This document shows positions 22,608-36,599 of a stretch of DNA of 64,000 bases, piece after piece. The translations under genes were made by a program, and so were the position numbers. The DNA is taken from assembly GCA_037833965.1 (NCBI GenBank), contig AP031352.1, positions 20,254,501 to 20,318,500 of the forward strand, read 5' to 3'. This DNA comes from Marchantia polymorpha subsp. ruderalis. Its lineage: Eukaryota; Streptophyta; Marchantiopsida; Marchantiales; Marchantiaceae. Below the pieces are notes generated by a model. That model saw only the letters and a program-made list of their open reading frames with translations. It was not told where the DNA came from and did not search any database. Within the stretch, counting starts at the first letter, position 1. Each line of letters starts with the position of its first letter.

Positions 22608-23070
22608 TCACGAGACCGGCCCAAGTGCTCACAAATGTGCGGATATAAGATTATATTGAGGTGCAAGAGAGCAGGCCAATCAAAAAGGAGACTAGTAAGA
22701 ATAGGGAGATAGCCAAGTGATACCATTGGAAAATAATCGTCTCAGATTAAATTTAGATGGTCACGAGACAGACCAGAGTGCTAACAAATGTGCGGATATA
22801 AGATTATATTGAGGTGCAAGGGAGCAGGCCAATCAAATAGGAGACTAGAAAGAATAGGGAGATATCCAAATGATACCATTGGAAAAATACTCGTCTCGGG
22901 TTTAAAGTTAGATTATCACGAGACAGGGCATAGTGCTCACAAATGTGCAGATAGTATATTATATTGAGGTGCAAGAGAGCAGGCCAATCAAAAAGGAGAC
23001 TAGAAAGAATAGGGAGATAGCCAGGTGATACCATCGAAAAATAATCGTCTCAGACTAAATTTAGATTATC
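22608..23070. repeat. Three tandem copies of a ~154-bp unit
   Basis: The units start at 22608, 22761 and 22916 (TCACGAGAC...), and a fourth start is cut off near 23069. Shared blocks include ACAAATGTGCGGATA, TTATATTGAGGTGCAAG, AGCAGGCCAATCAAA and AGGAGACTAG. The copies are about 90 percent alike. Similar short minus-strand frames recur in the copies. No domain was recognised, and the family is unknown. Confidence 0.9.
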
Positions 23071-24010
23071 ACCAACATGTCTGCAAGTCGTACGCCCAGT
23101 AAAGTGTTCTGTGACCTTCTGGCAGATAATGAGGAGATAGTCTGAAGATTGACCTATGATTGAACACATTGTGAGTTCAAGTCTATTAAGGGATGACAAT
23201 AAGTCATCAACATGACTATCTTCGTGTCTCAACATGTCAACTCCCACTCCTTGATGCTGACTATCATCCAATAAGTAGATCGTTTAGTGATGAGATTACG
23301 AAAGATTTATAGAGTCAAAGGTGTGTATGCATAAGTGTAACCTCACGTTGTGTTTGCTCATACATGTCACATGTATGTCTCCAAGGCCGCCATCAAGACA
23401 GATCTTGGTGTGGGAGTTGCTACCCACACGTGACATAGTTTAATGTAATGTTGATAAAATCTAAGAACGAATTTCAACGAAGTGCATATAAAAATAAACT
23501 TCCTTATTTAAATGAACATGCAATCAAAATTAATTTCCACGTCCAGGTGGACATGGGATGAATGTCAACCCAAAAAGCTACACCTCACCAATTTGAACAT
23601 CCTAGATCGTGGAGTGTTGCTGCTCATCTTAACGACAAATAATTGCATCCATGTGCCATCAAACGTTGCATTGCAACCACATGTATGCATGAGAGCTAAT
23701 TGAACAAGAAGACAAGATAATAGAGCCCCGCGGAACGCCCTCTGTGTTGGCAATATCTTGGGAAAGATGGATACCATAATAAACTCTTAAGCTATAACGC
23801 ACTATACAAAAATGTAATTAAGGAGCTTGAACCCGGGTATAACCTTGCTTACCTAAACTCGATGAAGTTTGGATGAAATAGATATTTTCTGATTGGTACA
23901 GGATGTTAGGGAGAGCATTGTCAAGATGAAACGAAATTTGAACTCTAGAAGTTGGGTAGATATCAAATCTATCCGACATCCAGAATATGTTTTGTTTAGA
24001 CAAGTGTAGT
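23071..24010. other. Intergenic DNA, possible decayed mobile element
   Basis: Base composition is intermediate. Minus-strand frames at 23050-23271 and 23565-23777 have fairly ordinary amino-acid composition but match no family I can name. Small palindromes occur: CATACATGT/ACATGTATG around 23361-23379, and GTGTGGG/CCCACAC at 23408-23429. Confidence 0.3.
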
Positions 24011-25047
24011 TGATATCAAAGCTTCGAGGTATACAATGGCTATGATATAATTCTAAGGAATCAAGAATCCAATAACCAAATGGATATATTTATTTATTTT
24101 CTTATCAGATAAATGTAATAAAATATTTATGAGATTTCAATTATTGAAGTAAGATCTGAATGTAGATATCAATACTTTCAAAAAACTGAGACAAATAGCC
24201 ATAAAATACAATAATATAATGATGTTAAAGACTCGATAACAACTAGATTATTTGTCTAAATAACTTCCATAAAATATAATTATTTCACATATGATGAACA
24301 CGTCAAAACATGAGAATAATATTTAAGATTTCAATAACTAGACTTGGAAATAATTATTACCATACAAAAAAAATTTCAACAGAAAACTCCACATTTCATT
24401 TGGCAGTGCTACGTCAACCCAAAAAGGTGGTATGGGATATATTTTATATTATCAAAGCATCCAAAGGAAATATATATATATTATAATTATGAAACGTGTG
24501 CATAATCTACATCAAATTCCTTACATATAATAAAAGCATATTAATAAGCATGCATCATTATGTGTTGGATTTAAGCAATCACTGAAGTGTCATCATAAAC
24601 ATACATGATATAAATTTAAAACTAATATATTAATATTTTATATTAACATCTTTCTGTTTTTTTACTAAAAGAAATCTAGAAAAATATACATGTATACTTT
24701 TAATTTGATTGTTGATATATGATTTATCTAAAATTATGATATATCATATATTTACATTTATGAATGTTTAAATCTGTGTAATCAATCAATAATCAACAAA
24801 TTTGCATTAATAGATATTATTGTTTAAATAAATAGAATAAAATTCAATTTCATGTCAAAACTAATTATATATTTTTCATATATGTAAAATAATTTCGATA
24901 GGCATTCGTGTAAAATTACTAGTCGATAAAGATAACTTCATAAATTGATCACACAAAAAAATATTTTTTCACTATCAATTCACTCTCAGCTAAATCAACT
25001 ATTTGTGAAACATATAATTTGAAAAAATCTGTGCATGAAATCAACTC

Positions 25048-25090
<43 letters not shown>
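25048..25090. repeat. (AT)n(GT)n compound microsatellite
   Basis: About 11 AT dinucleotides run directly into about 10 GT dinucleotides. Confidence 0.95.
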
Positions 25091-26446
25091 AAGATAAGAT
25101 TGACCGAGACAAAAAATAATGAAAATAAAACTATTTGTTAAGATAATATTATATGGATGATATTTCATTATTGAAAAAAATTATCAAAAAAATTTACATC
25201 ATCAAACATTCTTCAAAATATGAATATAAGCAGTTGTGAATCTTAAATTTTATTGAATTTAATAAATATTTATGAATTATAATTTTTAAAGTTCAAATAA
25301 AATGATTCAAAATATTATTCAAAATAACAAACAAACAAGAATAACCTACAATATGATAAATAAGAAAAAATAATATTGTTTCTAATAAGTTTAAATATAT
25401 CAAAAAAAAAAAAAGTTAATTATATGCAAGTTAAGAAATTTTATATAATTGACCATAAGTCAAAACTTAAACAAACATATTTTGAATTAAGGACTGAATA
25501 ATAAATTGTATGGTAACTTGCAATTATTATCATGAGTTGCTACTGACAAAGTATTTGAAATACATTAAAATACTTTTTGCATTTATATGGATATAAGATA
25601 TAAGAATGAATGTTGCAATATCAAATAGCAAAATTTCAAAAATTATATGTATTTTTTTAAATTACATCTGTGCAATTTCCTATATGTAGTTTTTTTTTAA
25701 AGAATCGCATGAGAAGAAATTATCTTGAATTTTCATGTTGATAGTGAAAGAATAAAGCATGATCTGAACATAAATTTTGTATGTTCTTGTAAAATTTATT
25801 TCATACATAAATTTTTTTGAACATTTTGAATCTAAGATTATGCTATTCAAGAAAAAATGTTAAAATTTTATAATATATATATAGAATGTGTTGTATCACA
25901 ATTCAACAAAAAAAGAGATAGTAAATATGATATAAAATATTTTATAAAAATGATTCACTTGTAAATAAAAACAAAATAAAATTTATACTGAAAAATCAAT
26001 TTCATCAAGAAATCGTATTGTTTGATTTTTTGTATTTTAATTAATAATTTTAATTAATTTCATTATAATCAATAATGAAGTAAAAAGTTTTATATTTCAC
26101 ATCTACATATTTTTTTATTCTAGATTTCAATCAAAAAAAAAATAAAGAATTTATAGAGTTCAGTACAAATCTCTTATTTTTTTTCAAAAATAATGTCTAA
26201 ATTTGACGGCAATACACCTGAGAGAGAGATATAAATATAGTGCAGGTGACTTCTAACCCGAAACAACCATTTATCAGCTTTAAACAGTCAAAAATTGTGT
26301 GATTGAACCAAGATGTTTAACTTTTATCAATTTCTAGTTATATCGCGTAGATGATCTTTGTGTACTAATGGATCTTCTTGAAAACCAAATACGTAATATA
26401 TGGAACTCCATTGTAGAATTTTGAACATTATAGTACGTTGAAGACA

Positions 26447-26467
26447 TCTTAAATACAGTATTTAAGA
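26447..26467. repeat. 10-bp-arm palindrome
   Basis: TCTTAAATAC and GTATTTAAGA flank a single A. The palindrome is perfect. Confidence 0.9.
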
Positions 26468-28995
26468 CATTCAAGGCAGCGTTGTCGCGTAGAGTTTGAA
26501 AACTTGGGAGCACTGACATTGATAATTGTTGATTTAATCAATATTTAAAATTTGATATTGTAATTATAGTATAAAAATTGTATTCAAATTTTTTTTATAT
26601 ATTTTTCACCATATCAGGATAAATTAAAAACACATGCAATACTTATTTTATATAAAAAATAAAGATAAAAAAATTCAAAATTCAAAATCAAAAATAATAT
26701 TGTTAAAAGATAATCAAAAAAGTTATAACCCTAAAATATTAAAATATTTTTCAAAAATTATAAATTCATTTTATAGCTTAATATGAATAATTAGTTTTTG
26801 AATTACAATTACATAGTTTTCATTTTTAATTAGAAATTCATTTAATTTGAAAATAATTCTATTCACAAAACAAGTTTCAGAAAATCTCCATGTACTTCTT
26901 TGTTGTAGTGAGAATAAGCCAAACCAATTATTAATTGATTTCATTTGTATAAGACCACAAAAATGGATCTCGTTTGCATCCTTTTGATTCTGCTCGAAAT
27001 ATATGTCAAGCTCGTTGTAGAATTAGCACTTACAAATTTATTTGAGCGACGGCATAGAATGTTTCCGGGAGACAATAACAAAAATTCTTATTTTCTTATT
27101 GTTATTCAGGGCGCAATCTTATGAGCGCGGGCGGAACGGAGCTGTTCGTATACCTATAGGATTTCCAAGCTCTTCGGCGATGGATTCCGCGACGCCGACT
27201 CTATTTTTATTATGATTAGCTTTTTAATCAATTTTTCAAAATACTTTTTATATTTTAATAAAACAATTCATTGATAATTTTTTTTAATATATATATGCTA
27301 TTGTACTTAAGGTTAAATTTAAAAGTATCTATTAACCTGATTGGTATTGATTCAAGCAAAAATTAAATAGTGTATTTGCATAATATTAAAACTTCTTATA
27401 AAAAATAAATTAATATCGAGTGAAATGGATATGAATTTTATAAAATATTTTTGTTTGAATTATAAATCAACTGATATTTTATACTTAAGATTGATCTATC
27501 CATTCTAAAATATTAATAAATATATTTTAATAAACATCATAAAATGTGATTTTCTTTTAGATTATATACATTTATATTGAAAAGGTTAAATTTTTTGATA
27601 AAATATATTAAATTTTCAAAACATAATTTCACTATCTATTTTTATTTCATATATCAATGACACGTGTAAATTCATAAGCATTGAAATTTTTTTTAAACAT
27701 CTATACTTGAAATTTTTAAAAATTTTTAATGTTGAATTGTACATATTGAATGAAGATATGATATTTTTGAATGCAGATAATGTTATCAAACAAAGATATA
27801 AAAACCTACATGATTTTAGTACATTCTTCAGGAAAAAGAAATCAATAATTAATATACGATTTTTTTGTCATATTTAATATATGAAATTTCTAAAAAATTA
27901 CATTTAACTCGAAATTTCATTGTATCAACCACTAAGCATAGTTTCAAAAAGAACTATCTGATATTTTAGACTATATTTACAGCTTTAATTTAATTTACAG
28001 TTTACACTTTATTTTAAATTAACATTTTGTATTTTTGTATATTTATATTCCAAAATCACATTTCAAATTGACAGATATTGCAATATATGAAAAAAGTATA
28101 TAAATATTCAAGGTAGAATACTTCAGTTTTAAAAATTGATCTATCAGATTAATGTATGTGAGTATCAACTGTCTCACTTAAAATTAATCTGGTAGTTGAA
28201 AGCGATTTTTTTTATACCATCTCATCACTTGTCATTTTTCATTATTTGAATGATTATTTTTTTTAAAAAATTGATATGTTCTTAAAACTTCATGTATGAT
28301 ACAAAAATAATAGTTTACAGTATCATCAATATGAATGTAAATATGTTTTGATATCAAGAACAAATTTTCTATTATTGCTTGGTAGTATGAAGTGACGTAA
28401 ATATATGTGATTTTTATCATTCATCATTAGTAGCTTCTTAGTTATGCTCAATTAATTATTATGAGCTATTCAAAAAATATTAGTTAAAAACATGTGATAG
28501 GTTTCAAAATTTGTACACATATAATAAATTTATTGGATTTTATTTTTATACAATTTTGTAATTATTGTTGAAATTTTCAGTTGTGCATGTGAAAAATAAT
28601 AATTTATTTTAACATTATAACAATTGATTGATTGATATGTTTATGATATTTTTTGAAGAATATGTGATAAATTCATATTTAAAATTTCTTATTAGTTCTA
28701 ATAATGCAATCCTACTTTGCTGTATACAAGCATGATGCAATGCTTTGTTATGTAATGAAATGCTTTTTTTTGAAAAAGATATACATGTGGTTAGTGACGT
28801 GTAATACAAATGGTTCATGCTCTCATCTAATTTTCTTAACAATCTTATGATAATGAAGATGATAAAATGAAAATATAAGATTTATAAAATTTTTTTTGTG
28901 TACAGTGATTAATATTTGTAGGAATGTGATAGAATACAGGATAAAATCTTCACTTATTTAATATTTAGATTTGTTTTATGTTGGGTTGATTTTTT

Positions 28996-29270
28996 AAGCC
29001 GATACCAAGTTAGAATTACTCGCTTAGATTATTGACTATATGTATATTCATTTTTTTAAATGAATCCTTAAGAGATTAATCTCTTATGAATACAAGTGAA
29101 CTTATTATTTAGAAATGAAAAATAATTATAAGCTGATACCAAGTTACTCGCTTAAATTATTGACTATATATTTTTATTTATAAACGTATATGCATTTATT
29201 ACAAAATAATCCGTAAGACATCAATTTCTTTTATATACATGTGAACTTATCATTTACAAATGAGAAAAAT
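28996..29270. repeat. Two tandem copies of a ~134-bp unit
   Basis: The copies begin AAGCCGATACCAAGTTA (28996) and AAGCTGATACCAAGTTA (29130). They share ACTCGCTTA, ATTATTGACTATAT, AATCCKTAAGA and GTGAACTTATYATTT blocks in the same order, with small indels. Confidence 0.85.
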
Positions 29271-29340
29271 ATCCAGTGCGTGCTTGAATGAGAAGTGGGT
29301 TGTTATTCTCACAAATTTCACATGATTTTTTAGAAGCGCA

Positions 29341-31650
29341 GAACACGTGAAATCTTACAAAAACAAATAAATGTTGTGCATGTTCAGTCGCAAAAGCCAT
29401 CTTGTCATCTTAGGTCTATCATGTAGTCCCGTATGAATATCTCGTATTCTCACACATACTGATGTTTTGTCGCCTTGACTTTGGAGAACGGGATCCATCG
29501 CTTTCCGACCTCGGCCATGAGAGGATGACGTTGGCACTCGAGGCCGGAGACGTTCGAGCAACCGAGCCCGACTCAAAGCTCAAGGGATGAGATCAGTGAC
29601 ATCAGGCTACCCAACGGCAGATACTTGTCAGGCCTCATTAATAGGGCGCCGAATCCTCCCCCCATCGACAGATCAGGCTTGTCCGTTAGTCGGGTTGTCG
29701 TCCGAGCAGCAACTCCGTTGTACCGGGGTTGACGTCGGCACCGCAGTCCAGTCAGGCAGTCGGACAGAGAGACAGACGGACAGACAGTCAGTCGGAGAGT
29801 GACCCATGCTCCATCACCTTTCTTTCTTTCTCGCGAACGCGAACGCGAAACTTCAGGGGCGTAGAAAGTACAAACAAAAGCTAGCCTGGGCTCGCCGTGG
29901 ACGCAAGCGCAGCCCCTCGCGCTTGACGTGGAGGCGTACAGCCCTGGTACGCTTCCGTCTTGTGCTGACCACGGATCGTCCCATCTGACGGCCCCTCCGT
30001 CTCGGGCGTAGAAGTCAACCACTGCTGGGACCAGTTGCCGCCGGCCTGGGGCTGGGGCTGGGTGAAGCACCCCACACGGCCCCCACCGTACCGGAGGCTC
30101 GATAACAAACTTGCCCCCCGGATTTAGAGGTTCTGTTTCCCGGGTAATTAGCCCCTCTCGGCGCTCGCCCGGCACCGATGGGACAAGCGAGGGACCTCCT
30201 GGTAATTTCTGCCTTTCTTCCTTCTTACCCGGTCGCACAGTAAAAACCAAGAGTTTCCGTCCTCTTTCCGGGAAAGAGAAAACAAGGAAGCCCTCCCCTC
30301 CCGGTTGGGCTAGACGTGTACCGGGCTCCGGTGTCCACATGGGGGTAACCCTGCACGACCAGTCATCCGGAGTAAACGTCGAATGGCAAGGCTGGGTAAG
30401 AGGAGCGGCCTCGTGGGCTTCACGTGTAAAGTCGCATTACCCAGCCAGGCAGTAAATTCTCCAACCCCCAACTTGGGCTTCCCGCTTGCTCCTCCTTCTG
30501 CTAGATTACGGCCGGCGCTTAGCAAGCCCGTACAACAAGCGCTAGGCAAGCCCCTTCTCTAAACTGCCAACTGGCTATGGTTCTGTAATCACGCGAGGAG
30601 CCGAGCCGAGTTGAGTTTTGAGCCGAGCCGAGTTTTGAGTGTTTTACGTCTATTACTGCGGGCCTTTCCCGGAGTGTGGCAATTGTTGAGTGCCAATTAC
30701 CGATGCCTATCCCGAGAATTGGCCATGACCTCGAACCGCTAAAAAACTGCCGAGGATATGATGGCCATTATCAGGAACAGTGGTCGTCCGCAATATTTTC
30801 CAATTTTTTAATTTCCGGGATCGGGATTCTAATGCTCCTCATCACACCTTTGTGGATAGTTCTGCGGGAGATTTTTTTGATCAATCGACGATCTTTGTTT
30901 GCTTTGTGAATATCATCGAAACCGTATGAGAGAATCAAGAGAAATTATAGGCGGACGAGGATAATCACACGTAATGAGCGTCATCATTTTTCTCTAAGAG
31001 AGAGATTTTTGATTTTTAATCTCGAAGGGCGGAGTGAGGTATGGTTCTAGAACGATGAGTGATCCTCGTCGACGATGGAGGGTTCAAAGTACGCGAGATT
31101 CGGTCATTTGCCAAGAGAAACCGTCCACCGTGGTTCGAAACCCATGCGCCACAGTTGCAGGGCTCGCTCGTTTCTTTCCATTTGCACCTCGCAGTTCCTG
31201 AGACGTCTCACTCTTTGTCCCACTGCTAGAGAGTTGAGGGACCCACAAAAGCTTCCAGAATCATTTGCAATGACAAATTATGCATCAAAGGAGGAAGATC
31301 TACAAAATTGATATAGAATGTTCGAAATCACGATTTGGTCCCGAATTGATTGACTATACTGTACTGAGCTCTGGTCTTTCTTGAATAATCGCTCACCAGT
31401 TTGTGACGCATACTGTCAAGTTTGAAGACGTGCTAAGCATATGTAGTATTCTTCAAAGTGCACCTCACATGTGTATTGCACACATGCAAGAGCTATCGGT
31501 AGGAGACACTAGAGAGGACAATTCAAACCCTACATGGTACAAGAATCTCATCCATGTTGAATGTAGGAGCGATTCAGCTTGTTGCTTAACGACACTTTAT
31601 GGGGTAGATGCATATTCTCGTACGTTGAATTGAAATGAGGAATTTTCTTT
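29341..31650. other. GC-rich island without recognised gene
   Basis: Open in several frames on both strands; the longest is 29573-30340 on the minus strand. The products are Arg/Pro/Gly/Ser-rich with no conserved motif, so I read this as non-coding high-GC DNA. It has a (GACA)n-like tract near 29760-29795, and the block GAGCCGAGCCGAGTT occurs twice near 30600-30640. Confidence 0.45.
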
Positions 31651-32700
31651 CGCTAAATAAATATATATTTAGATTTCATCACGAACTAGAAAGCCTTTCC
31701 AGTGCCTTCCCCCTTCCCGAAGCGAAGGCTTAGGCGGGTACCACAACATCTGCATTCATGAATAATTAATAATTTATTTCAAAAGCTTCTGTAAGACTCA
31801 ATGAGAATTGTCACAAGATTTATGGAAATTCTTTAGTATCGATTTCTGGACATGTATTTCATGTCTCTTATTGTACATGTATTTTCGGGCATGGAGCCTG
31901 TATCATGGTATATTTCAAGCTAAGTTTCACAGAATGTCATGTTTTTGTAAGGACCTTCTCATGATCCCTGATTTGGACACGTAATGTTCACTCATCTGCC
32001 CCATAATCTAACTGGATTTAGCCTGCTTTTTTAAAAATAGAACTGGTTACGATAAAAGGATTCTGACTACTGAATTAACAAAACTGCATAAGTCAACAAA
32101 GAGGTCATGGTACAAAGATTTCCGAGTCACATTCAATCATATTCATTATAATCTCAGATGGTTGTGTATGTTGGATCCGGATGATTTATGCAATGTATTG
32201 GATTTATTGGGGTATAATGTGTAGGTAAGAAATGGTATCGAAGATTCTGAGGAGAGACAGCAGGTAGTGGATGAGTAAGAGATTAAGGAGGTGGGAAATA
32301 TCACGCATACAAAATTCATCGGACAGTCTCACATATCTCGTAGATCAAGATGTTCCACAACGGGAGACACATATTCAAAAATCATGAAAATATAGCTGGT
32401 CAAATGACAATCGCACTCCATAGGAATATATAGCACAAACACAATTTTTCCTCGATCTTTGATTATTTGTATGAAAATATTTCATCAAATATAATAAATT
32501 ATTAGAATCCAAGTTTTTTAAAATTTTATGATATTTCTTTACCAGTTTTAACTTTCAATCAACTCTGAAATGAAATGTAATTTGAATTTGAATGTTAGCA
32601 AATTTGAAAGACTGATGTTATTATCATCATCTAACAAAATAATCAATATACTATACAGAAGAAAAAAATATCAGACAGCAAATATAAACATCTCATTGGC
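31651..32700. other. AT-rich intergenic DNA
   Basis: No gene or defined element is seen. Confidence 0.5.
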
Positions 32701-33808
32701 AATTAAAACCTGGTCTCATAAACTGCAAGCTGCGAAGAGCTTTCCGGCGATCGGTTTACCGGGCCGACTGCAAGTAAGCAGATTGAATCGAAGGGTTTAA
32801 TGCGAAGTCAATGAGAGAGAGAGAGAGAGAGAGGGAGAGAGAAGGAGGATGGAGAGAGACTTTTGAAGAGCATGATTGTGGCACAACAAAGATATGCTGC
32901 ACAACAGTGACTCCGGACAGGGCACACCGTTGCACGGGATGGGTGCCAGCGGCCGGCAAGCGCAGATAATAATGAGCAGCAGCAATCAAAGAGGCAAAAA
33001 GTGTCCTTGCAAATTCCGACGATGGATCGGGTTCAGAGTCCAACCGCATGCAACTGCCAGTAGAGTGAGGACACCGTCAACACGACATCAACATCGACAT
33101 CGTACTCCATTCTTCGAAGAGTGCAGTGCAACGAACAGTCTGCCACAAGGATTAGCCGGCACATGGGGGACTTCGTCCGAGCCGTTCACGTAGCTCGTAG
33201 AGTCGTCTGCGCACATGGGCGCGCCATGGTATGATTCAGAGCCGCTGCTCCCCTTCTTGGGAAGAAACTCGTCATCATGAGAATCTCGTAGCCTTCATCT
33301 CCCTACCTAGCTCCGCATTATACAGTACAGTACTGCGGTCCAATCAAGCCCTCGCTTCTGTCCTTACGCATGCTCCTCTACCCTTCCCCCCATCCCCCAC
33401 TCCACTCCACTCCACTCCGCCCCACCCAACGCACTCAAGCAATGCCTCTCAGTAAACCTGTGCCACCTCTGGATCGCATGAATTTGGCCACAATGCTCAC
33501 ATTAAACGAGAAACCTGACAACGAAGAGAGAGATAGAGAGAGAGAGAGAGGGAGGGGGAGGGAGAGTGAGAGAGAGGGCGAGCGAGGAATTTTGTAATTT
33601 CTGTCGAGCACTCCTCGGACGAGGAGTAGGAGGCGGCTCAGAGCCTTCAATTCCATTGTCTTTTCCCCAGCCCACCCGCAAACGAACTCGCAGCCGGAAT
33701 CCGGATGGCCGAGGCCCGAGGGGTCGGTCGGTCGGCTCAGGCTCATTCGGACTGGGCTCGGGAGGCTCATTGGACCGCGCGTGACGTTCAGCATGCTGTG
33801 TCCCCGTA

Positions 33809-33868
33809 GGGTGGTTGGGCTTGGGCTTGGGGCTGGGCGGGGGCTGGGGCTGGGGTTGGGGTTGGGTT
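33809..33868. repeat. G-rich telomere-like tract (GGGCTT/GGGGCT/GGGGTT)
   Basis: About 60 nt of G3-4 runs separated by TT, CTT or CT, ending GGGGTTGGGGTTGGG. It has strong G-quadruplex potential on the plus strand. The same CAACCC/GGGTTG motif recurs on the opposite strand at 35663-35683 and 36692-36712. Confidence 0.85.
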
Positions 33869-36572
33869 GCACGAAAGTGCGAGCTGGATCAGCGGGGGGA
33901 GACACGGGCTTCTGTCACTACAGCGGGAGGGGGTGTTTTCGCACGGTGGGTGCTTTCTGCAGCTCGTCGATTGTCGGGCACCTGGCTCTCGGTGGCTCGT
34001 AAGGGCTATACAAGTTGTCGAGTGCCTAGTGCCCACTTGTCGTTCAGTAATTGCGTCCCGTGCAGTGGAGAGGCTGCTGACAGAACACTCCGCATTGCTG
34101 CTGCGGCCGATGCAGGAGTGTACTCGGACTCGCTCGGCCATTTGCTTCGACCTCAGTCAGTGCCATCACAAGGTACGGTAGCTTTATGTACACACTTCCC
34201 TAAAAGCGGAGCCACCGTTCCCATCAGCACCGTGAAGCGAGAGGAGCGATCACTGGTTGTCACCCAAGTTCCGGCAAGACTCATCAAAGCTCATAAGGGC
34301 ATCGCCGCACTCCCCAAATTATCATCAACTATATGGCGACGAAGAAGATTTGCCGCTTTGCACGAGGATCCATCCGAGTCACCCGACCCGGACCTGGAAA
34401 TGTGCCAAGCCAAGTGCACGAGACGGGGCTTGTCTCGGGCTCCTGTTGTTGTGGATGCTCACGAGCATATTATCAGCTCGTGAGCGAGCTGATATTATCA
34501 TCCGCTTTTGCTTGAAGAAAAGTGGTATTTCGGAATCATGTCATGAGGCCGACAGATATCGGAGGCGTTTTCCTACAGCGTGCACCTCATGGTGTGCGAG
34601 AGTGCTCAGATCGCGTTGTGGGTGGGGTCACGTGATGAGGCATTTGCAGTGCAGTGACTGACTGCATCCTTTGGTCCCGAGGCTTTTCTGTTGTCAGTGC
34701 TGACCCGGGACGACCCCCAGTGTCTGCCTCCCCATCTCCACCCGATGTCGCAATTATATTCACGTTCGTGGTCAATTGAATTGAATGTGAGCTCCTTAAG
34801 CAAGTCATCTGAACCTTCATTTTCTTGGAGCGAGATTGTGGTAAAGCTCCAATGCTCTTCCAAACGAGTGTCACACAACGTGCTAGCTAGTAGTGAGGGG
34901 GCGCGACCAGCTGCAGATGAAGGATGGTGGTGAATCTGAGCCTGCATGGGGAGAGGCTGGGCGGCGTCTTCAGTCGACGAGTTGACACGGAAAAGGGAAA
35001 TGCGAATGCGAAGCTCGCGTAGTGACTGCGTAAGCAGTGTGTCGGTCAGGAGCATGATGGCAATTCACGTGGAGTGGAGTGAGCAGCAATGCTATCGCGG
35101 ATAGAGTGATTGCTCTGGAAAGAATATTTACGTCCGGCTCGACCCATGTCGCGTGCGACATTCCTGCAGATCCAGCAGGATTCCAGCTACGTCGATTCTC
35201 AGCAAGATAAGAGACGCACCATCAATCCACCGCCATGAGCCTTTGACGTCGAGCGCGTATGCAAGCAAGCAAGCAAGCGAGCAAGCGATCGAAGCCTCAG
35301 ATATTTTCCGCAATTGATGTCCATCACGACGTCGTCCTCCGCATCGACGACCCCCGCTGGATGCCGTTCAGCGCAACAAAAACCTCCCCATCAAGCCCAA
35401 TCCATGGACCATGCCCTCTTGCGCTTCAGGTCCTGCTCGACATCCTGCCAGCATCTGCACAGACCCAAATCCTGCTCCTGTCCACTGTGCGGCGGGAGGA
35501 GGATCTCAAACCCTCCTGCACACGGTCGAGCCTCGAGCCCCCCTCGAGCCCCCGAGCTGACTCAGCGACAATCGGTTCCCAAGGGCCAAACGGTCCAACG
35601 CCCAAAAGGCAATGCAAGCCCAAGGTATCGATGTCGGGGGACAACGGCTTCACGGACTCGCGCCAACCCCAACCCCAACCCCCGCTCCCTCCGTCCCTCC
35701 GGAGAATCTTTGCTGCCGGTCCCTGTCCCGGTAGGTCTGGGACGGATGCTGGCGGTCCGTCGCTGGATTCCATCGTGGCGGTCCTCCTTTTCGACTTGAG
35801 CGTCGACTGGGAGATGGATGGACGAAAGCTGCCAGGCAGCGGTTAACTCGCTGCCCTGCCCTGCCCTGTACCTCCGAGGGACAGGAAGGATCAAACGCTT
35901 AGGCTCTCACCGCGCGAACTACGATACACCTCGGGCTGCGGGGGTTGGGGGTAACATGTGAGCTAAGCGCGCGAGTGGCTAACAGAAAATCACATCTGCC
36001 GTCTGCTGACGGACGCCGGGTGACGAGTGCTGACGGGAGCGGTCGTACCGGCTCTAGGGGGGCTATATTCTGATCATTTTTCTGGAAAAGAGTGAAAGGG
36101 GACTACACGGACGCGGGACGTACAACAAAAGGGGGAGGTGGGGGGAGATGGAGATATCAGGGGACGGGGGCAGCGAGTCAAGAGGGCTCGAGACAGCAGG
36201 CGCAGCAAATCTGTGTTGGCGCGATCGATCGTTCATTCGTTCGTTCGATCGATCGATCGTTCGACTGGTCGGTTTGAAGGATAGGACGTGGAGTCCGGGG
36301 GGAGGTCATGCAGCCCGCGGGCGAATGAAATATCAAAGCGTCAACATGGCTGAGCTCGCCCTCGGAGCTCTGATGCAAGCGGCAGGTGTTCGCGTTTGTC
36401 TTGCATTGATGCGTGCCGCAAGCCCATAGCGAGAGTGAAGCGCATAAAAAATTGCCCATGGGAGACCGGCAGAGGATAGAGCCACTGTTGTAGATGTGGC
36501 GCGACACCGGCGATGGTGGAGCTTCACGTGGGGCGGTGCTTTAGATTTCGTTTGTTTAATGCTCGCAGAGAT

Positions 36573-36599
36573 CCCCCCCCCCCCCCCCCCCCCCCCCCC
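36573..36599. repeat. C27 homopolymer
   Basis: 27 uninterrupted C residues, unusually long for genomic DNA. The exact length is liable to sequencing or assembly error. Confidence 0.85.

Larger units (their letters stand above)
24011..29340. other. Large AT-rich desert
   Basis: About 5.3 kb, strongly AT-rich, with A/T runs throughout and no gene recognised. Exceptions listed separately are the TA/TG microsatellite (25048-25090), a 10-bp-arm palindrome (26447-26467), a GC-richer patch (26950-27220) and a two-copy repeat (28996-29270). Confidence 0.6.

Noticed and set aside
22608-23070. CRISPR-like array
   Set aside because: Only three ~154-bp units that are similar throughout, with no repeat/spacer alternation, in a eukaryotic genome.
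29573-30340. 255-codon minus-strand open frame
   Set aside because: It lies in high-GC DNA that is open in several frames at once. The product is Arg/Gly/Pro-rich without any domain or supporting splice structure.
31075-31160. Possible tRNA from a B-box-like GGTTCGAAACC
   Set aside because: No A box, no acceptor-stem pairing and no cloverleaf could be found upstream.
33815-34483. 222-codon plus-strand open frame
   Set aside because: It begins in the GGGCTT/GGGGTT repeat, giving a Gly/Leu/Trp-rich start. Overlapping opposite frames are equally open and there are no conserved features.
35259-35846. 195-codon plus-strand frame
   Set aside because: It starts in an (AAGC)n repeat, is Pro/Ser-rich, and has an equally open 115-codon frame on the opposite strand.
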